Below are positions 34,769 through 46,110 of a stretch of DNA of 64,000 bases, piece by piece. The position numbers and the translations under genes are program-made. Within the stretch, counting starts at the first letter, position 1. The number at the start of each line of letters is the position of its first letter. This stretch comes from Rhizobium sp. (GTDB taxonomy: Bacteria > Pseudomonadota > Alphaproteobacteria > Rhizobiales > Rhizobiaceae): the NCBI GenBank assembly GCA_019739215.1, contig JAHHDR010000020.1, positions 62,001-126,000 of the forward strand, read 5' to 3'. The notes under the pieces are model-generated. The model did no database searches. It was not told where the DNA came from and was given only the letters and a program-made list of their open reading frames with translations.

Positions 34769-34839
34769 CATTGCGCGCCTCGTCGTCGTGGCCGCGCGCC
34801 GAGGCGCGGCCAATACCCCGGGTCGTGCGCCGGTCACTA

Positions 34840-35040
34840 GGGCCAGTATCCCGCCGAAGACCAACCGCAAGGGGAGCTTCTCATTTTCAGGCTGGGTCTA
34901 CAGACAACAAAACCTTGTGGAGCGGTTCTTCAACAGGATCAAACACTTCCGAGGCATCGCCACGCTACTGCAAGCTTCCGGACAACTACCTCGCCGCCGT
35001 TAAACTCGTAGCAGCGAGGATTTGGTGTCAGAGTTTATGA
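34840..35040 (+). pseudogene. IS5-family transposase remnant (C-terminal end)
   Basis: A truncated transposase end: IPPKTNRKGSFSFSGWVYRQ then QQNLVERFFNRIKHFRGIAT in one frame, and LPDNYLAAVKLVAARIW in the next. The NLVERFFN.IK.FR.IATRY.KL..NYLA signature is the IS5/IS427 DDE domain end. The frame breaks near 34970 and no N-terminal part or inverted repeat is present. It is a decayed relic marking the left side of the Dpd module. Confidence 0.75.
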
Positions 35041-36254
35041 GGCGGCGGCCTAGAGAACCATTGATGGCGTCATGGCTATAACCGGCCGCTCAATGCTAGC
35101 GCCTCCGCGCGGACCATCTCAGCCTTGAACCGGCGTTCCGTGAGTGCAAGGCACATGGCCGGCTCGTACCCGCCAACACCGTCGACTACATCGCGCCGAT
35201 ATCGAAAGGCGGGGCGGCGTTCTCCTCGCACGATCGTCCTTTAGCGGGGCTGATACTGCCGCGGCGACGCGCGCTCGCGCGATCATCCCGCACTGCCGCT
35301 GCAATTTCGACCGAACGCTCGTCAACTTAAGGCATTCTCGTGTACAAGTGTTCTAATGAGCTACGCATAGTCTGACGGCGGGCATAAGCCAGCATTCTAA
35401 CGGAGGTTAGGTTCCAACGGATATCAGAGAGGCGATTGAGCAGACCCTCGATGTGTTAGTCGGGAAGGGAAACGATGCTACCCCCACCACCCCCAAAGTT
35501 AAGAATCGCTTTTTTCCCCAGGACCGGCGGTCGTGGTGAATTTTTGTCGGCGCGTGAAAAACCTCTTTTTCACTTTGCAACTCGAAATTACGGTCCTACA
35601 GCAACTGCCAGGCTGGGCCGGCTACAGGCCGCCTCAATCTAACGTCAGGCCGCCATCATCACCGGTACACATCTGGCAGCCTTCAATCTCGGTCTGAGAC
35701 CGGCGCCGCCGTCGCGGTCGGGAAGCCCGGCTGTTAGCCATCATCTACGGCCTGTTGGCCTCCGCCGAGATCGGTATGAAAGAGCATGACCGGCCGGGGC
35801 TTAACGGAAAATGATGGATCGGAAGCTGGAGGGGCGCCGCGCGCGGCGGATCGTTCCGGAACTCGGGTTGAGGGAGATGATGGGGAGGGGGAGGTTTCGG
35901 GCGTGGGGACTGAGTTGAGAGGCTCCCACACGTATGTGCGTGATCGCGAGCAATCCAAAGTTCAATGTCATGCCATTGCAAGAAAATGTCACGGGCGACC
36001 AGGAGGCTTTCTGCAAGCCGGCAATGAGGTGCCTCAAGCAATCCAAGTTTCAAGATTTAGAACTCAGCGGCTTCATTCAGTGGCATGGAATCGCCGGCGA
36101 CAGAACACGATTAATTTCGAGGTTCGACGCTAGTTGGCGGCAAAGTGTGGATGGGCTCGAAACTATTTACAGCAAGTGCAGATACTTCCACTATTGAGCA
36201 GCGAATCATCAACCTTAGTGGCATAAGACAATCTCATTGCACGGGAGTTGAGCA
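35041..36254. other. 1.2-kb stretch without a convincing gene before dpdE
   Basis: No frame with convincing protein character across this stretch. Short frames exist (plus strand at 35934-36197 with NPKFNVMPLQENVTGDQ), but without support. G- and C-rich runs (35478-35494 and 35877-35896) and an AT-rich tract at 35510-35575 are noticeable. It probably holds relics of mobile DNA next to the IS5 remnant and, at its right end, the dpdE promoter. I see no RNA gene. Confidence 0.3.
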
Positions 36255-39200
36255 GTGTTCGTTCAGTCGAACGGGGGGCAGTACGCATCGCTGGGTATAG
36301 GCAAGTTGGTCGGCCGAACCGGGTCTCTCTGCGTTGTAGAGTATTTCGATTCACCGGTGACTGAGTTGGTCGTCCGTCAGATTGAAAGTGATCTGATGGA
36401 GCGCGTGACGCTCGCTGAGCAGACCCGAATCTATCATTTCGACGAAGAGGCGGGGTCTTGGGAGATCGGTCGGCTGCTCGACGATCATGGCGACAGCCAA
36501 CTCATCCAGTTCCCGAACGGCAAGGCTAAGCACCTGAAGGTTGAAGCGCTCTTTGTGAGGTGGGCTCGCCCCATCGAAGACCCGACGCTATTCCTCGCGA
36601 ACCGGATCAACGAGAGTCCAAGATTTTCTGATGGACGCAGTATCTTCGTCCGTTCACAGACGCGCCAACGCGCAGCGTCGGTAGGAATGTCGGCCCTACT
36701 TGGGTCGGCGATCGAACTTGAAGCGCATCAGGTCGAGGTAGTGCGGCGCATCCTTCAGGACCCTGTGCAGCGATATCTCCTCGCGGACGAGGTTGGGCTG
36801 GGCAAAACGATAGAAGCCGGCGTCCTCATCCGGCAATGCATTATTGATACGCAGCAGAAATGCGGCATCCTCGTAATTGTGCCTGCAGCGCTGGTCGGCC
36901 AGTGGCGCAGTGAGCTTGCGAATAAATTTTTTCTCGGGCGTTGCCTGGATCGCAGCCTCCACATTGTTGCACTCAGTGACTACGAAAGGATACGCGCGCT
37001 TCTGCCTAGCACAACGATGCTGGTGATCGACGAAGCGCATCATCTGACTGGGCAAAAGATGGGCGTCGGTAACGGCATTTACGCCGACGTTGCTGCTGCG
37101 TCGCCGTCAATCGACCGTGTCCTGTTATTGTCGGCTACGCCGGCACTCCGCAACGAGCGTGGCTTTCTCGAAATGCTACACCTGCTCGACTCCGCCACTT
37201 ATCCGCTTAACGGCGAAATAGCGTTTCGGCGAAAGATCGAAAGCCGCCAGGCGCTGGCGGAGATTGTTGCCGGTTTGACACCCGAAAACGCGTTATACCT
37301 GGACTATACGATCGACCAGTTGGCGACACTATTTCCTCATGACGAATTGCTGCAAGAGCATGCGACGGATTTGCGTAGCGTCGTCGAGACGATGCCCGAT
37401 CCCGAGGATCCTGCACTCGTCGAGGCGATCGGACGGCTACATGCCCATCTGAGCGAAGTTTACAGGTTGCATCGGCGCATCCTGCGCCACCGCCGGCGGA
37501 GCATCGGGGGACTAACCCCTGACCGTTCTGGCGCCGAGATCATCCGATATGCGAGCACCGATCGCGCAGCATTGACAACCGCTTTGGACGACTGGCGGTT
37601 CGATGAGGCCGTTAAACTCGACGCGGCCGGCTCCGAAAAGCTCTGGAGTGATCGTGTGCGCACTTTCTGGCAGGTGCTCGACCGAGCTTCGCAATATGCG
37701 ATTGCTGGCCAAGGGAAACAAGGACTCCTCGCCGGCCAAACCGTGATGATCGGCGATCACGAACGCTTTGCGGCGATCAACCGCTATCTCGAGCGCGCCG
37801 GATTGTTTGAAGACCGGGCACAGGCGTTGCTTGAAGTGATCGCTCCCCTGGTGCGTAGTCGCGCCCAGTGCGTCGTTTTCTGTTCCGATCCGACGACCGC
37901 CGACGGCCTTGCGCGGATCATCCGAGACGCTCTGGAGATCACAGTCGATCGGCACGATCCAGAGGACGATTCGTGGATAGCATTTGCAGGGGCGGCCGAT
38001 CATCCTGTGCTCGTCTGCGACCGACGTGCCGAGGAGGGCCTCAACCTCCAGGGCGGAAAGAAGGTAGTTGTACATTATGACCTGCCGCTAAACCCGAACC
38101 GGATCGAGCAGCGGCTTGGTCGGGTAGATCGCTACGGATCCGGCGAGGCGGTGCGTTCGCTCGTGCTTGCTTGCGAGGACGATCCCTTGGAAGTGGCTTG
38201 GACAGGCTATCTCGACACCGCCCTAAGGGTATTCGACCGCTCGGTTGCGAGCCTTCAATATTTGATCGAGCAGACCGTGCGCGAGATCGCGCGCGCACTT
38301 TTCACGGATGGCGCCGAGGCAATTACCGATCTGACAGCAAGCGGCGCAGGCGACCAGGGTTCAATCGAACGCGAAATCAAATCGATGGATCAACAGGATG
38401 CGCTTGACGCCCTGGGAGCGCCTCCGACCGATATGATGGATGAGATTTCGGAAGTCGACGAGGATTGGCAGTCGATAGCAAGCGATACCGCAGCCTGGCT
38501 CGACCAGACTCTCCAATTCGGCCGCGCCGACGAGGCGCGCCTGCTCGCCGGCGTCAGTGCGGCAGCACCATTTCGTTACGTCTATTCGACCTCCAATCCG
38601 CAAACCCTGATCTCCCTTCCGGCGTTCATTACGCAGTGCGCGGACGCTCTCGACCTGGTGCTCGGGGCGAGGGGCGGGCGGGCGGTCAGGACGATTCCTT
38701 ATACATTCCGCAGACGCACTGCGCTGAGTCATGCCGCGCGCGCCAATGGCGTTGGTCTGTTGCGCTACGGTGATCCCCTGATCCGCGGACTGTCCGCGCT
38801 CACGGAAGCCGATGATCGAGGTCGATCCTTCGCAATGTGGCGTTTTGTGCCCGATCATATCGGCGACCTGCTTGCCGAGTTCTATTTTCGATTCGACTTC
38901 ATCTTAGAGGCGGACATCGCCCCGGCGATGCGCGCGCTGGCTGCATATCATCGTGACACGAGCGCAGCCCGCTCGGCCCTTCGCCGACGAGGCGACATGG
39001 CGCTCGCCCCATTTTACCGCTCGATTTGGCTCGATCGTGAGTTGAAACTCGTGGACGATGAGGCGCTGTTGGCGCGCTTAGCGCGTCCGTATAGCATCAA
39101 GCCTGACCGTAGCGGGGCTCTTGATCTCAACCTTAACTCGAGAAGATGGCAGCGTCTGCTGCAGTTGCAACTTCCGGAACTCGCCTATTGGAGCGAGCTT

Positions 39201-39544
39201 TGCGGAAAGGCTAGATCGGTGGCGGAGGACGCGCTTCGTGCTGATCCCGAACTGATCGCAAGCCTTGGCCAGGCAGCGCAGCGGGCTGCTCGCGTTGATC
39301 AAGGACGCCTCGGGCAATTGCGGGTACGGGCACGCACGGCGACCGCCGAAGGAGAAAGTGCCGAGCTTATGTTTGAGGAGCAACTCGCCGCGGAACTGCA
39401 AGTCGGTATCAATATGCCGCGTGTGAAGCTCGACACGATTGGCGCAATATTCATCTCGGCGAGCCGATCGGCGACCGATCAGATTTCGGGCGGTTATCTG
39501 ATTGGCCGTGCAAGATTTTGGAAGCTTGCAAGACGCTCTCCTAG
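36255..39544 (+). CDS. dpdE: DpdE, SNF2-family helicase of the Dpd system
   Basis: About 1,090 residues, starting with GTG at 36255 (GGGAG 7-8 bases upstream). SNF2 helicase motifs: LADEVGLGKTIEAGVLIRQ (Walker A, residues 177-195), VIDEAHHL (about 257-264), LLLSATPALRN and the C-terminal LNLQGGKKVVVHYDLPLNPN followed by RIEQRLGRVDRYGSGE at about 595-630. Known Dpd work names the SNF2-like helicase DpdE and places it in restriction. The frame runs on beyond the true end: after LDTIGAIFISAS near 39450 the sequence stops being protein-like, and a small indel there would end the protein at 39501 or 39544. First gene of the restriction arm. Confidence 0.85.
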
Positions 39545-42092
39545 ATCTCGCCAAGGTCGGCACCCAGTCGCCGATCACCGATGGTATTTTCGACAGGCTA
39601 ACCCAGGTGCTCCTAGCATCGCAGGCAACGGGGCGGCTGAACAGTCCGCTGGACGCGATGGCGCTCTTTCGGCATGTTCTGCGCCGGCAGGCGTTGCGTG
39701 CGGGTCAGCAGGCCCAACTACGAATTCCTTCTGGAGCCGGTTTGGCCGAGCCGAAACTGATTGGGCGAGCTTTGGCATCCGTGCCCACAGTGAGTCGAGC
39801 GGGCATTTTCTGATTGAAGCCCGGCCATGGCGTGCGGCCTGGCTCGACGACAGCGACAACCCGGTCTTCGAGGATGTATTCGCGGAGCGAAATGTCCGGC
39901 TCGACTGGCAGCGGCCGATCGATCCGTTTCTTGGCGAGGCATGCGGTTTCGAAACCTATGTGTCCCCCCGGACAGCGCGAAGCGGTGCGCAGCGCCTTTT
40001 TGCTGCCGCCCGGAGAGACCTTGGTGGTCGCTCTGCCAACTGGGTCGGGCAAGAGCTTCGTCGGCCAGGCCCCCGTGCTCGCGCGAGGCCTCGAAGGCGG
40101 TCTATCGCTCTGTGTTGTGCCGACGACCGCGCTGGTGCTCGATCAGGCGCGGCAGATGCGGCAGATGCTCAAACGCCGCTACCCACGCCGCGAAGTGCCC
40201 GCGCTTGCATGGCATGCCGGCCTCCGCACAGAGGAGCGCACCGCGATCAAGTCCGCCATCCGCGAGGGTCGCCAAGGCATTCTCTATTGTTTCGCCCGAA
40301 GCGGTGACGGGCGCGCTGCTGCCCTCGCTTTACGATGCGGCGCGCGCCGGACTGATCTCGTATCTTATTGTCGACGAGGCTCATCTAGTGAGCCAATGGG
40401 GTGATGGCTTCCGCCCCGCTTTTCAAATGCTGGCGGGCGTGCGCCGCGGCCTCCTGGACGCATGTCCCGAGGGCCGGCGGTTCAGGACGCTTCTCATGTC
40501 TGCGACCCTGACGCCTGACACGGTGGAAACAATCGATGCGCTGTTCGGGCCCGCACGCGCCGTCCAGATGGTCGCCTCGGTCCATCTTCGACCAGAGCCA
40601 CAATACTGGATGCACCGCGAGGACGATCCCCGAAGCCAAGGACCGTAAGGTTCTTGAACTCCTGAGGCACGCGCCACGCCCATTTATCCTTTATGTGACG
40701 AAGCGCAGTGATGCGAAACGGTGGATCCGGCTGCTGCGGAGCGAGGGTTATGCGCGCATCGATTGCTTTCACGGCGAGACGGCGCATGCCGATCGTCTAC
40801 GCATCATCGCCCAGTGGTCTGAGGGCCGGCTCGATGGAATCGTCGCCACCTCAGCCTTTGGGGTCGGCATCGACAAGCGCGACGTGCGCACGGTCATTCA
40901 TGCCGCCGTACCTGAGACGCTCGATCGGTTCTACCAGGAAGTGGGACGCGGCGGACGCGATGGCTGTCCATCGGCGTCGTTCCTGATCTACTCACGCGAG
41001 GACCAGGAGACGGCCAACAAGATTGCGTCGCCTTCTTTGATCAGCGACGATCTCGCGTTTGAGCGGTGGTCGACCATGTATGGTCACAGCGCGCCACTCG
41101 ATACCATCGGGCAGTTGCTCGAGGTGGACCTGGCGGTCGTTCCGCCGCGGCTGAGGAGGCAGTCAGACTATAACCAGTCCTGGAACATGCGCACGTTAAT
41201 TATGATGGCTCGCGCCGGCATGCTCAAACTCGAATCGCAGCCGCCGTCCCGCATCGCGCAGCAGGAGGAAGAGAGCGAATCCGCCTTTGAGCTCCGCAGC
41301 GATGAGCACTGGTCCGAATATTTTCAGCGCACCGTTGTTGGCATGTCGGAGTTCGGCCACCTCAGCCGCGAACGCTTCGAAGCGCTGATCGGTGAGGAGC
41401 GGCAGCGCTCGTTCGATGCAGCGACCGAGAACCGCGCGCTCCTCGACAAGCTGCTCAGCGGTTCGACCGAGGTTTCGCTGCTGCTGGATCATCTTTATCG
41501 CAGTAACGCCCCGGGGCGCTCGGTGATCGTATCACGAGCCTGCGGGGGATGCCCGACGCATCGCCGCGAGGGGACGGCTAACACCGACTATCCAGCGCCA
41601 CCCGCCTATGGCATCGAGCAGGTTGGCCAGTTCGACCTCAGCCTCTTTTCCGGTCGCTTCCCACAACTGGACTTGAACGAGCCGATCATCCTTCCCGTCG
41701 AGGACCCGGTCGATGATGCTGTGCTCTTCGGCCTGCTGCGCGATTTCGTCGCGATGTTCGGTGTGCGCGAGATCGCGATCTCCGCGTTGTTTCGCCAACG
41801 CAATCCGGCGCTGTCACTCCTGCACAAGCAGAGCGAGGATCACGTGCTGCTGATGCAGACGCTCGAAGAAGAAATGCTTCGTCCGTCGTCCTACGAGCTT
41901 CCCCGTGTGACGCTCTGGACGGACGAAATTGGCACGCCGTTGCCGAAACATCTATTCATCATGAAGCGACCTCTGCATGTCATTATAGCATCGGCCTCGA
42001 CGCCGGACTCATGGAACTTCGCGCGCCGCATTGGCGACATTGGTACCAATGTGCTAGCGGTCGATCAATTCAGCCTCGGAGCGCGTCTGTGA
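39508..42092 (+). CDS. dpdF: DpdF, RecQ-like helicase of the Dpd system (several frameshifts)
   Basis: Pieces in successive frames form one RecQ-type helicase: N-terminus MQDFGSLQDALLDLAKVG from GTG 39508 (TTG 39502 is also possible), PPGQREAVRSAF and VVALPTGSGKSFVGQAP (motifs 0 and I), LIVDEAHLVSQWGDGFRP (DEAH), RTLLMSATLTPDTVE (III), FILYVTKRSDAKRW (IV), and ATSAFGVGIDKRDVRTVIHA, FYQEVGRGGRDG (V and VI). Surplus bases at 39964-39969 (C), 40287-40288 (T) and 40628-40631 (C), plus one missing T near 39806-39809, account for all breaks. The result is about 860 codons. It follows DpdE and overlaps dpdG by 4 bases. Confidence 0.85.
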
Positions 42093-42991
42093 GTCTCCTC
42101 AATCAAGCAAGCGACGGGCTGTTTAATGTGCTGATCGTGCTGGTTCGCGCGCTTGTTCGCTTTGGGCCAAAGAGCCGCGAAGATCTAATACTTGCATGTG
42201 GCGGCGCCGTCGACGCGTGCGATTCCAGCCAGTTGACGCGAACATTAAACCGCTGGACGGAACTTGGCCTGTTCGGCGAGGAAAGCGGGTCAGTTATCAT
42301 CGCCGAGCCGTACCGTTCCGGGCTCGGTAGGAACGCCGACGGAGCGGAAGACCGCCTTCCGAAAGTGGCGCGTACGGTAGCGTTGCAGCCGGCAAACAAC
42401 GCTCGTTTCTGGGAGAGCGAGGGAGCCAAGAGCGCCGACCTGTCGCGCGGCGTGGCCTGGATGCTCGCCCAGGACGTTTATACGCTGGACGTCAATTCAG
42501 ACCGTTTGGCTGAACTAGAGGGGCGGCAGCTGGTCGACAGCGGCGCACAGAAGATCTCCCAGAACAATACGCGCTGGAACGGCCTCAAAACCTGGATGCT
42601 CTACCTGGGGTTCGCCCGCGACGGCACGCAATGGGTCGTCGATCCAACGCAGGCGCTGCGCGAGGCTCTTCCCGAGATATTCGGTTCGAACCAAGAATTG
42701 TCCGCGCCTGCTTTTGTGGACCGATCTGCCGCGGTGCTGCCAGTCCTCGACGGGGGCGCCTATCGGATCCTGGTCGAGGGCGCGCTGAAGGAAAGCGCCT
42801 GGCCCAGGCTCCGGGCCGGCCTTATCTCTTCGTCCATGTCGCGGGCGATCCAACGACTCGATCATGAGGGGTTCATTACGCTCTCAAACCGCAGTGATAC
42901 CGAAGGCGTCGTATCGCTCACCGGCAGCAATGCGCGCACCTGGCGGGACGTTTCGCATGTAGCCTTGGCCCAGTCAGGAAAGGCGCATTGA
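42089..42991 (+). CDS. dpdG: DpdG, Dpd restriction-associated protein
   Basis: A 300-residue protein starting at GTG 42089, within the dpdF stop (GTGA). It begins MSLLNQASDGLFNVLIVLVR and contains DSSQLTRTLNRWTELGLFGE, a winged-helix-like segment, and SRAIQRLDHEGFITLSNRSD near the end, a second winged helix. No catalytic motif. Identity rests on position between the RecQ helicase DpdF and the P-loop protein DpdH, as in described dpd clusters, where it takes part in the restriction phenotype. The stop overlaps the dpdH start. Confidence 0.75.
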   Translation: MSLLNQASDGLFNVLIVLVRALVRFGPKSREDLILACGGAVDACDSSQLTRTLNRWTELGLFGEESGSVIIAEPYRSGLGRNADGAEDRLPKVARTVALQPANNARFWESEGAKSADLSRGVAWMLAQDVYTLDVNSDRLAELEGRQLVDSGAQKISQNNTRWNGLKTWMLYLGFARDGTQWVVDPTQALREALPEIFGSNQELSAPAFVDRSAAVLPVLDGGAYRILVEGALKESAWPRLRAGLISSSMSRAIQRLDHEGFITLSNRSDTEGVVSLTGSNARTWRDVSHVALAQSGKAH

Positions 42992-45900
42992 TGCTCGAGA
43001 GATATTGGCCCGAGGCCGCCGAGGTCAACGCGTGCATCAAGAACGAAGCTGAGACCGCCGACGTGTCGGTCTTGCTGGCAGTTCATCAGCCGACTCCGCT
43101 CACGACGCGCAATGCCGGTACGAACATCGAGGCGCCTGCAAGCGAGCAGGAACTGCTCGATGCTTTTCTTTCCGACGACGTGCCGGGAGGATATCTGCTG
43201 TTTCCGATCACCGGGCCTTCCGGCGTCGGCAAGTCGCACATCATCCGCTGGCTCCACGCGCAGCTTCAGCGCTCGCCCAAACGCCATCGCCTCCACATCA
43301 TCCCTATTCCCAAGAGTGCAAGTCTCCGACGCGTTGTCGAACTCATCCTCAAGCCGTTGGAAGGCGATTCGCGCTTCGAGAAATCGCGATCGGAACTCAC
43401 GCGTGCGTTCGCAGAGGTCGACAAGCGCAAGGCCGTGGTACTATTCCGCGCGCAGATCGAGAACGCGCTGGCGAGCCGGGCGGAGGCGCTGCATCTGGAG
43501 GCGCGCGAACATAAGGACCGCGCGGTGGAGTTAAGACCGCTGATCGGACATGCCCAAATGCTGCCGAAGCTGTTCGGGGACGCCGCGCTCAAGGACCATT
43601 TCGATGAGACCGTCCTCGCCCGAGTCGTCGCGCGCGCGCTGCGAGGCCGGGAAGACGGCGCGGAGGGAGACGAAACCCAATCGCAATTCTTCGCCGAGGA
43701 CCTGCTTATTCCCGATGCGATCGATCTCAACGAAGCGGCGCTGCCGGTAAAAACCTATTATCAGACTCAGCTCGCCGTCCAGGATGTGCGCCGCCGCCAG
43801 GCCGCGGCGGACCTTCTCAACACAATCGTCGACACCGCTATTGGCAATGTTTTCCAGCTTGAGCAGAGCACCGGTGGCATTACCTTGCAGGACATCATCC
43901 TAGGAATCCGTGAGATCCTGCTCAAGGACGACATGGACCTGGTGCTACTCGTCGAAGATTTCGCCGCGCTGTCGGGCATTCAGGATGTGCTGCTCAAGGT
44001 CTGTGTGCAGGAAGGCACCCATGACGGCAAGAAGGTGCGCGCCACCATGCGCACGGCGCTCGCGCTTACCGACGGTTATCTCGCCTCGCGCGACACGATC
44101 CTGACGCGCGCGCAACGCGTCTGGGTTATCGGCCACCGCGAGCAGAGTGACGATGAGATCAAGCGCGCCGTAATCGAGATGGTCGGCGCCTATCTGAATG
44201 CGGCTCGCTGGGGGGATGACGGCCTGCGCAGACGCTTTGACCGTCGCGGTGCCGATGACGGGCTCACCGGCTGGTTGCCGGCCTGGGAGGACGATGAGCA
44301 GAGCGACGAGGAAACCGAGGCGCTGACCGCCTTTGGGTTCTCTGAGCGCGGACACGCGTTGTTTCCGTTTAACCGTCTGGCGATCGAGCAACTCGTCCTC
44401 CGGCATCTAACGGAGGCAAATCGGCTCGTCTTCAACCCGCGCCGGGTGATCAACGAGATCCTCCGCCGCCCGCTGCTGATGCGAGGCACGTTCGTCAGCG
44501 GGAATTTCCCGCCGCCTGAATTCCACGGGCTGCGCCCGAACGCCTATCTCGCCGGGCTGGTCAGGCAGGTAAGCCAACCCGAGCAAGTCAAGCGGCGCTT
44601 GGGTTCTGCGCTCGCGGTATGGGCCGGCAATGCGGCGGATCAGGTCGCGCTTGCCCATGTGCCGCCGGCGATCTTCTCGACCTTCTCGCTGCCGACGCCA
44701 GCCGATGTCGCCAACGTGGCGTTCGTACCGACATCCCCTTCGCTAATCTCGCCGACAGGCCCGGTCCCCGGAGACACTCCGCCATCCGCGCCTCCTCCTC
44801 CACTGCCAGCGCGAGCCGAGCAGGATCCGCGGGTCGCGGCCTGGTCGAAGAAGCTGGATGCTTGGACGTCCGGTATTGAACTCGTTCAGGCTGACGCGCG
44901 TGAGCTTCGAAGCGCCTTGGCGGCGATGCTGAAGGGCGCAATCAATTGGCCGGCAATTCGCATTCCGGATCAGGAGATCAAGGCCACGTGGCTATCTATC
45001 GCCGGGGCGCGCAACAATCCGGTCGGCGGTCGCATCCTTGTGGTTTGTGATGGCTATGACGACCAAGAAGGGACGCTGCGCGAAGGATTTCTCGGCGTAC
45101 TGCGGTTCGGCTTCAACGGTCATCGCTGGGATTATCCCGAGGCAGACATTGACTATGTCGCGAGCGCTGCGATTATCGATCGTCTGGTCTTGCAGTTGGT
45201 CCCGATGCTTGTTGCTGAAGCAAATGCGCAGAGCGCGGTGATCGGCCGAGCCCTGCTCAATCAATCGCGCATCGTCGGCCTATCCCCTCCGGTTCGGCCG
45301 GCAGGTGCCGAACCGCTTCTTCGCGGCCTCTTCTCGCCGCCGCCGCAGGTGGAGACGCAGGCATTCGATGAAGGCTGGGATCAGCTTCGCGCCCAGGCGA
45401 CGGCGTCGGTCAACGGCCGGAGCACGCGCACGATCCTGCAGCAGCTACTGCTCGATCGCAGCGCCAGCTTCCAGGGCACCGGAAGCAAGCCCTTCGCGGT
45501 CGACAGCCCCCGACTGCTCGACGCGCTTGCTGGGGATTCGCTGATGGGGCCGCTTCCGGACGGGTTGCCGGACGAGGCGCGGACCTTCATCCCGACCATG
45601 ACCGATGCCCGCATCTGGGGAAAGCTGCAGTCGGTCATAGCCAAGCTTCGGGCCTTTCGCAGCGAGATCGCTGATTATGTCCATGAAAACTTCGACAAAG
45701 GCGCATTCGTTGCCGACTTGCGTGAGATCATCCCGCTGCTGCAGAAGACCAACTCCTGGCCCGACAATGTCACGATCAAACTCAGCGAGTTCGAAAATCG
45801 CCTAACCGAGTTCCAGACCAGCCGCTTCGTCGACTTGGTGGAAAAGACGGAGATGATCGTCGACGAAGCGGACCGTGAGCAAATCCCCAAGTTGCTCAAC

Positions 45901-46110
45901 GCGCTGGGGTCGCTCGATCTCGGATTGATTCAGCGGACCATGTCGTTCCTGACCCTCGCCAACCAGATCGTATCGCAAGCTGAGCCGCGCGTCACTCAGC
46001 AGGAGGCGGTTCGGGGCCAGTCGGATCCCAACTCTGTTGCTGCGGAGATCACTAGCCTGCTCGAAGGCGTGAGTGGAATGTCACACGTGGCAGGGGAGGC
46101 CGCCGAATGA
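42991..46110 (+). CDS. dpdH: DpdH, large P-loop ATPase of the Dpd system
   Basis: A 1,039-residue protein; ATG at 42991 shares one base with the dpdG stop. Walker A is GPSGVGKSHIIRWLHAQLQ at residues 75-93 and a Walker-B-like strand is LVLLVEDFAALSGIQ near 315. A helical region follows, then a proline-rich linker (PTGPVPGDTPPSAPPPPLP near residues 590-610) and a C-terminal half with SNPNSVAAEITSLLEG-type helices. It is AAA/STAND-like. In Dpd clusters DpdH sits between DpdG and DpdI. Its exact role is unknown. Confidence 0.8.
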   Translation: MLERYWPEAAEVNACIKNEAETADVSVLLAVHQPTPLTTRNAGTNIEAPASEQELLDAFLSDDVPGGYLLFPITGPSGVGKSHIIRWLHAQLQRSPKRHRLHIIPIPKSASLRRVVELILKPLEGDSRFEKSRSELTRAFAEVDKRKAVVLFRAQIENALASRAEALHLEAREHKDRAVELRPLIGHAQMLPKLFGDAALKDHFDETVLARVVARALRGREDGAEGDETQSQFFAEDLLIPDAIDLNEAALPVKTYYQTQLAVQDVRRRQAAADLLNTIVDTAIGNVFQLEQSTGGITLQDIILGIREILLKDDMDLVLLVEDFAALSGIQDVLLKVCVQEGTHDGKKVRATMRTALALTDGYLASRDTILTRAQRVWVIGHREQSDDEIKRAVIEMVGAYLNAARWGDDGLRRRFDRRGADDGLTGWLPAWEDDEQSDEETEALTAFGFSERGHALFPFNRLAIEQLVLRHLTEANRLVFNPRRVINEILRRPLLMRGTFVSGNFPPPEFHGLRPNAYLAGLVRQVSQPEQVKRRLGSALAVWAGNAADQVALAHVPPAIFSTFSLPTPADVANVAFVPTSPSLISPTGPVPGDTPPSAPPPPLPARAEQDPRVAAWSKKLDAWTSGIELVQADARELRSALAAMLKGAINWPAIRIPDQEIKATWLSIAGARNNPVGGRILVVCDGYDDQEGTLREGFLGVLRFGFNGHRWDYPEADIDYVASAAIIDRLVLQLVPMLVAEANAQSAVIGRALLNQSRIVGLSPPVRPAGAEPLLRGLFSPPPQVETQAFDEGWDQLRAQATASVNGRSTRTILQQLLLDRSASFQGTGSKPFAVDSPRLLDALAGDSLMGPLPDGLPDEARTFIPTMTDARIWGKLQSVIAKLRAFRSEIADYVHENFDKGAFVADLREIIPLLQKTNSWPDNVTIKLSEFENRLTEFQTSRFVDLVEKTEMIVDEADREQIPKLLNALGSLDLGLIQRTMSFLTLANQIVSQAEPRVTQQEAVRGQSDPNSVAAEITSLLEGVSGMSHVAGEAAE

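Noticed and set aside
36255..40307. A single 1,350-residue protein
   Set aside because: The last ~250 residues are not protein-like over 39450-39720 and overlap the RecQ-like dpdF read in other frames; treated as dpdE plus read-through.
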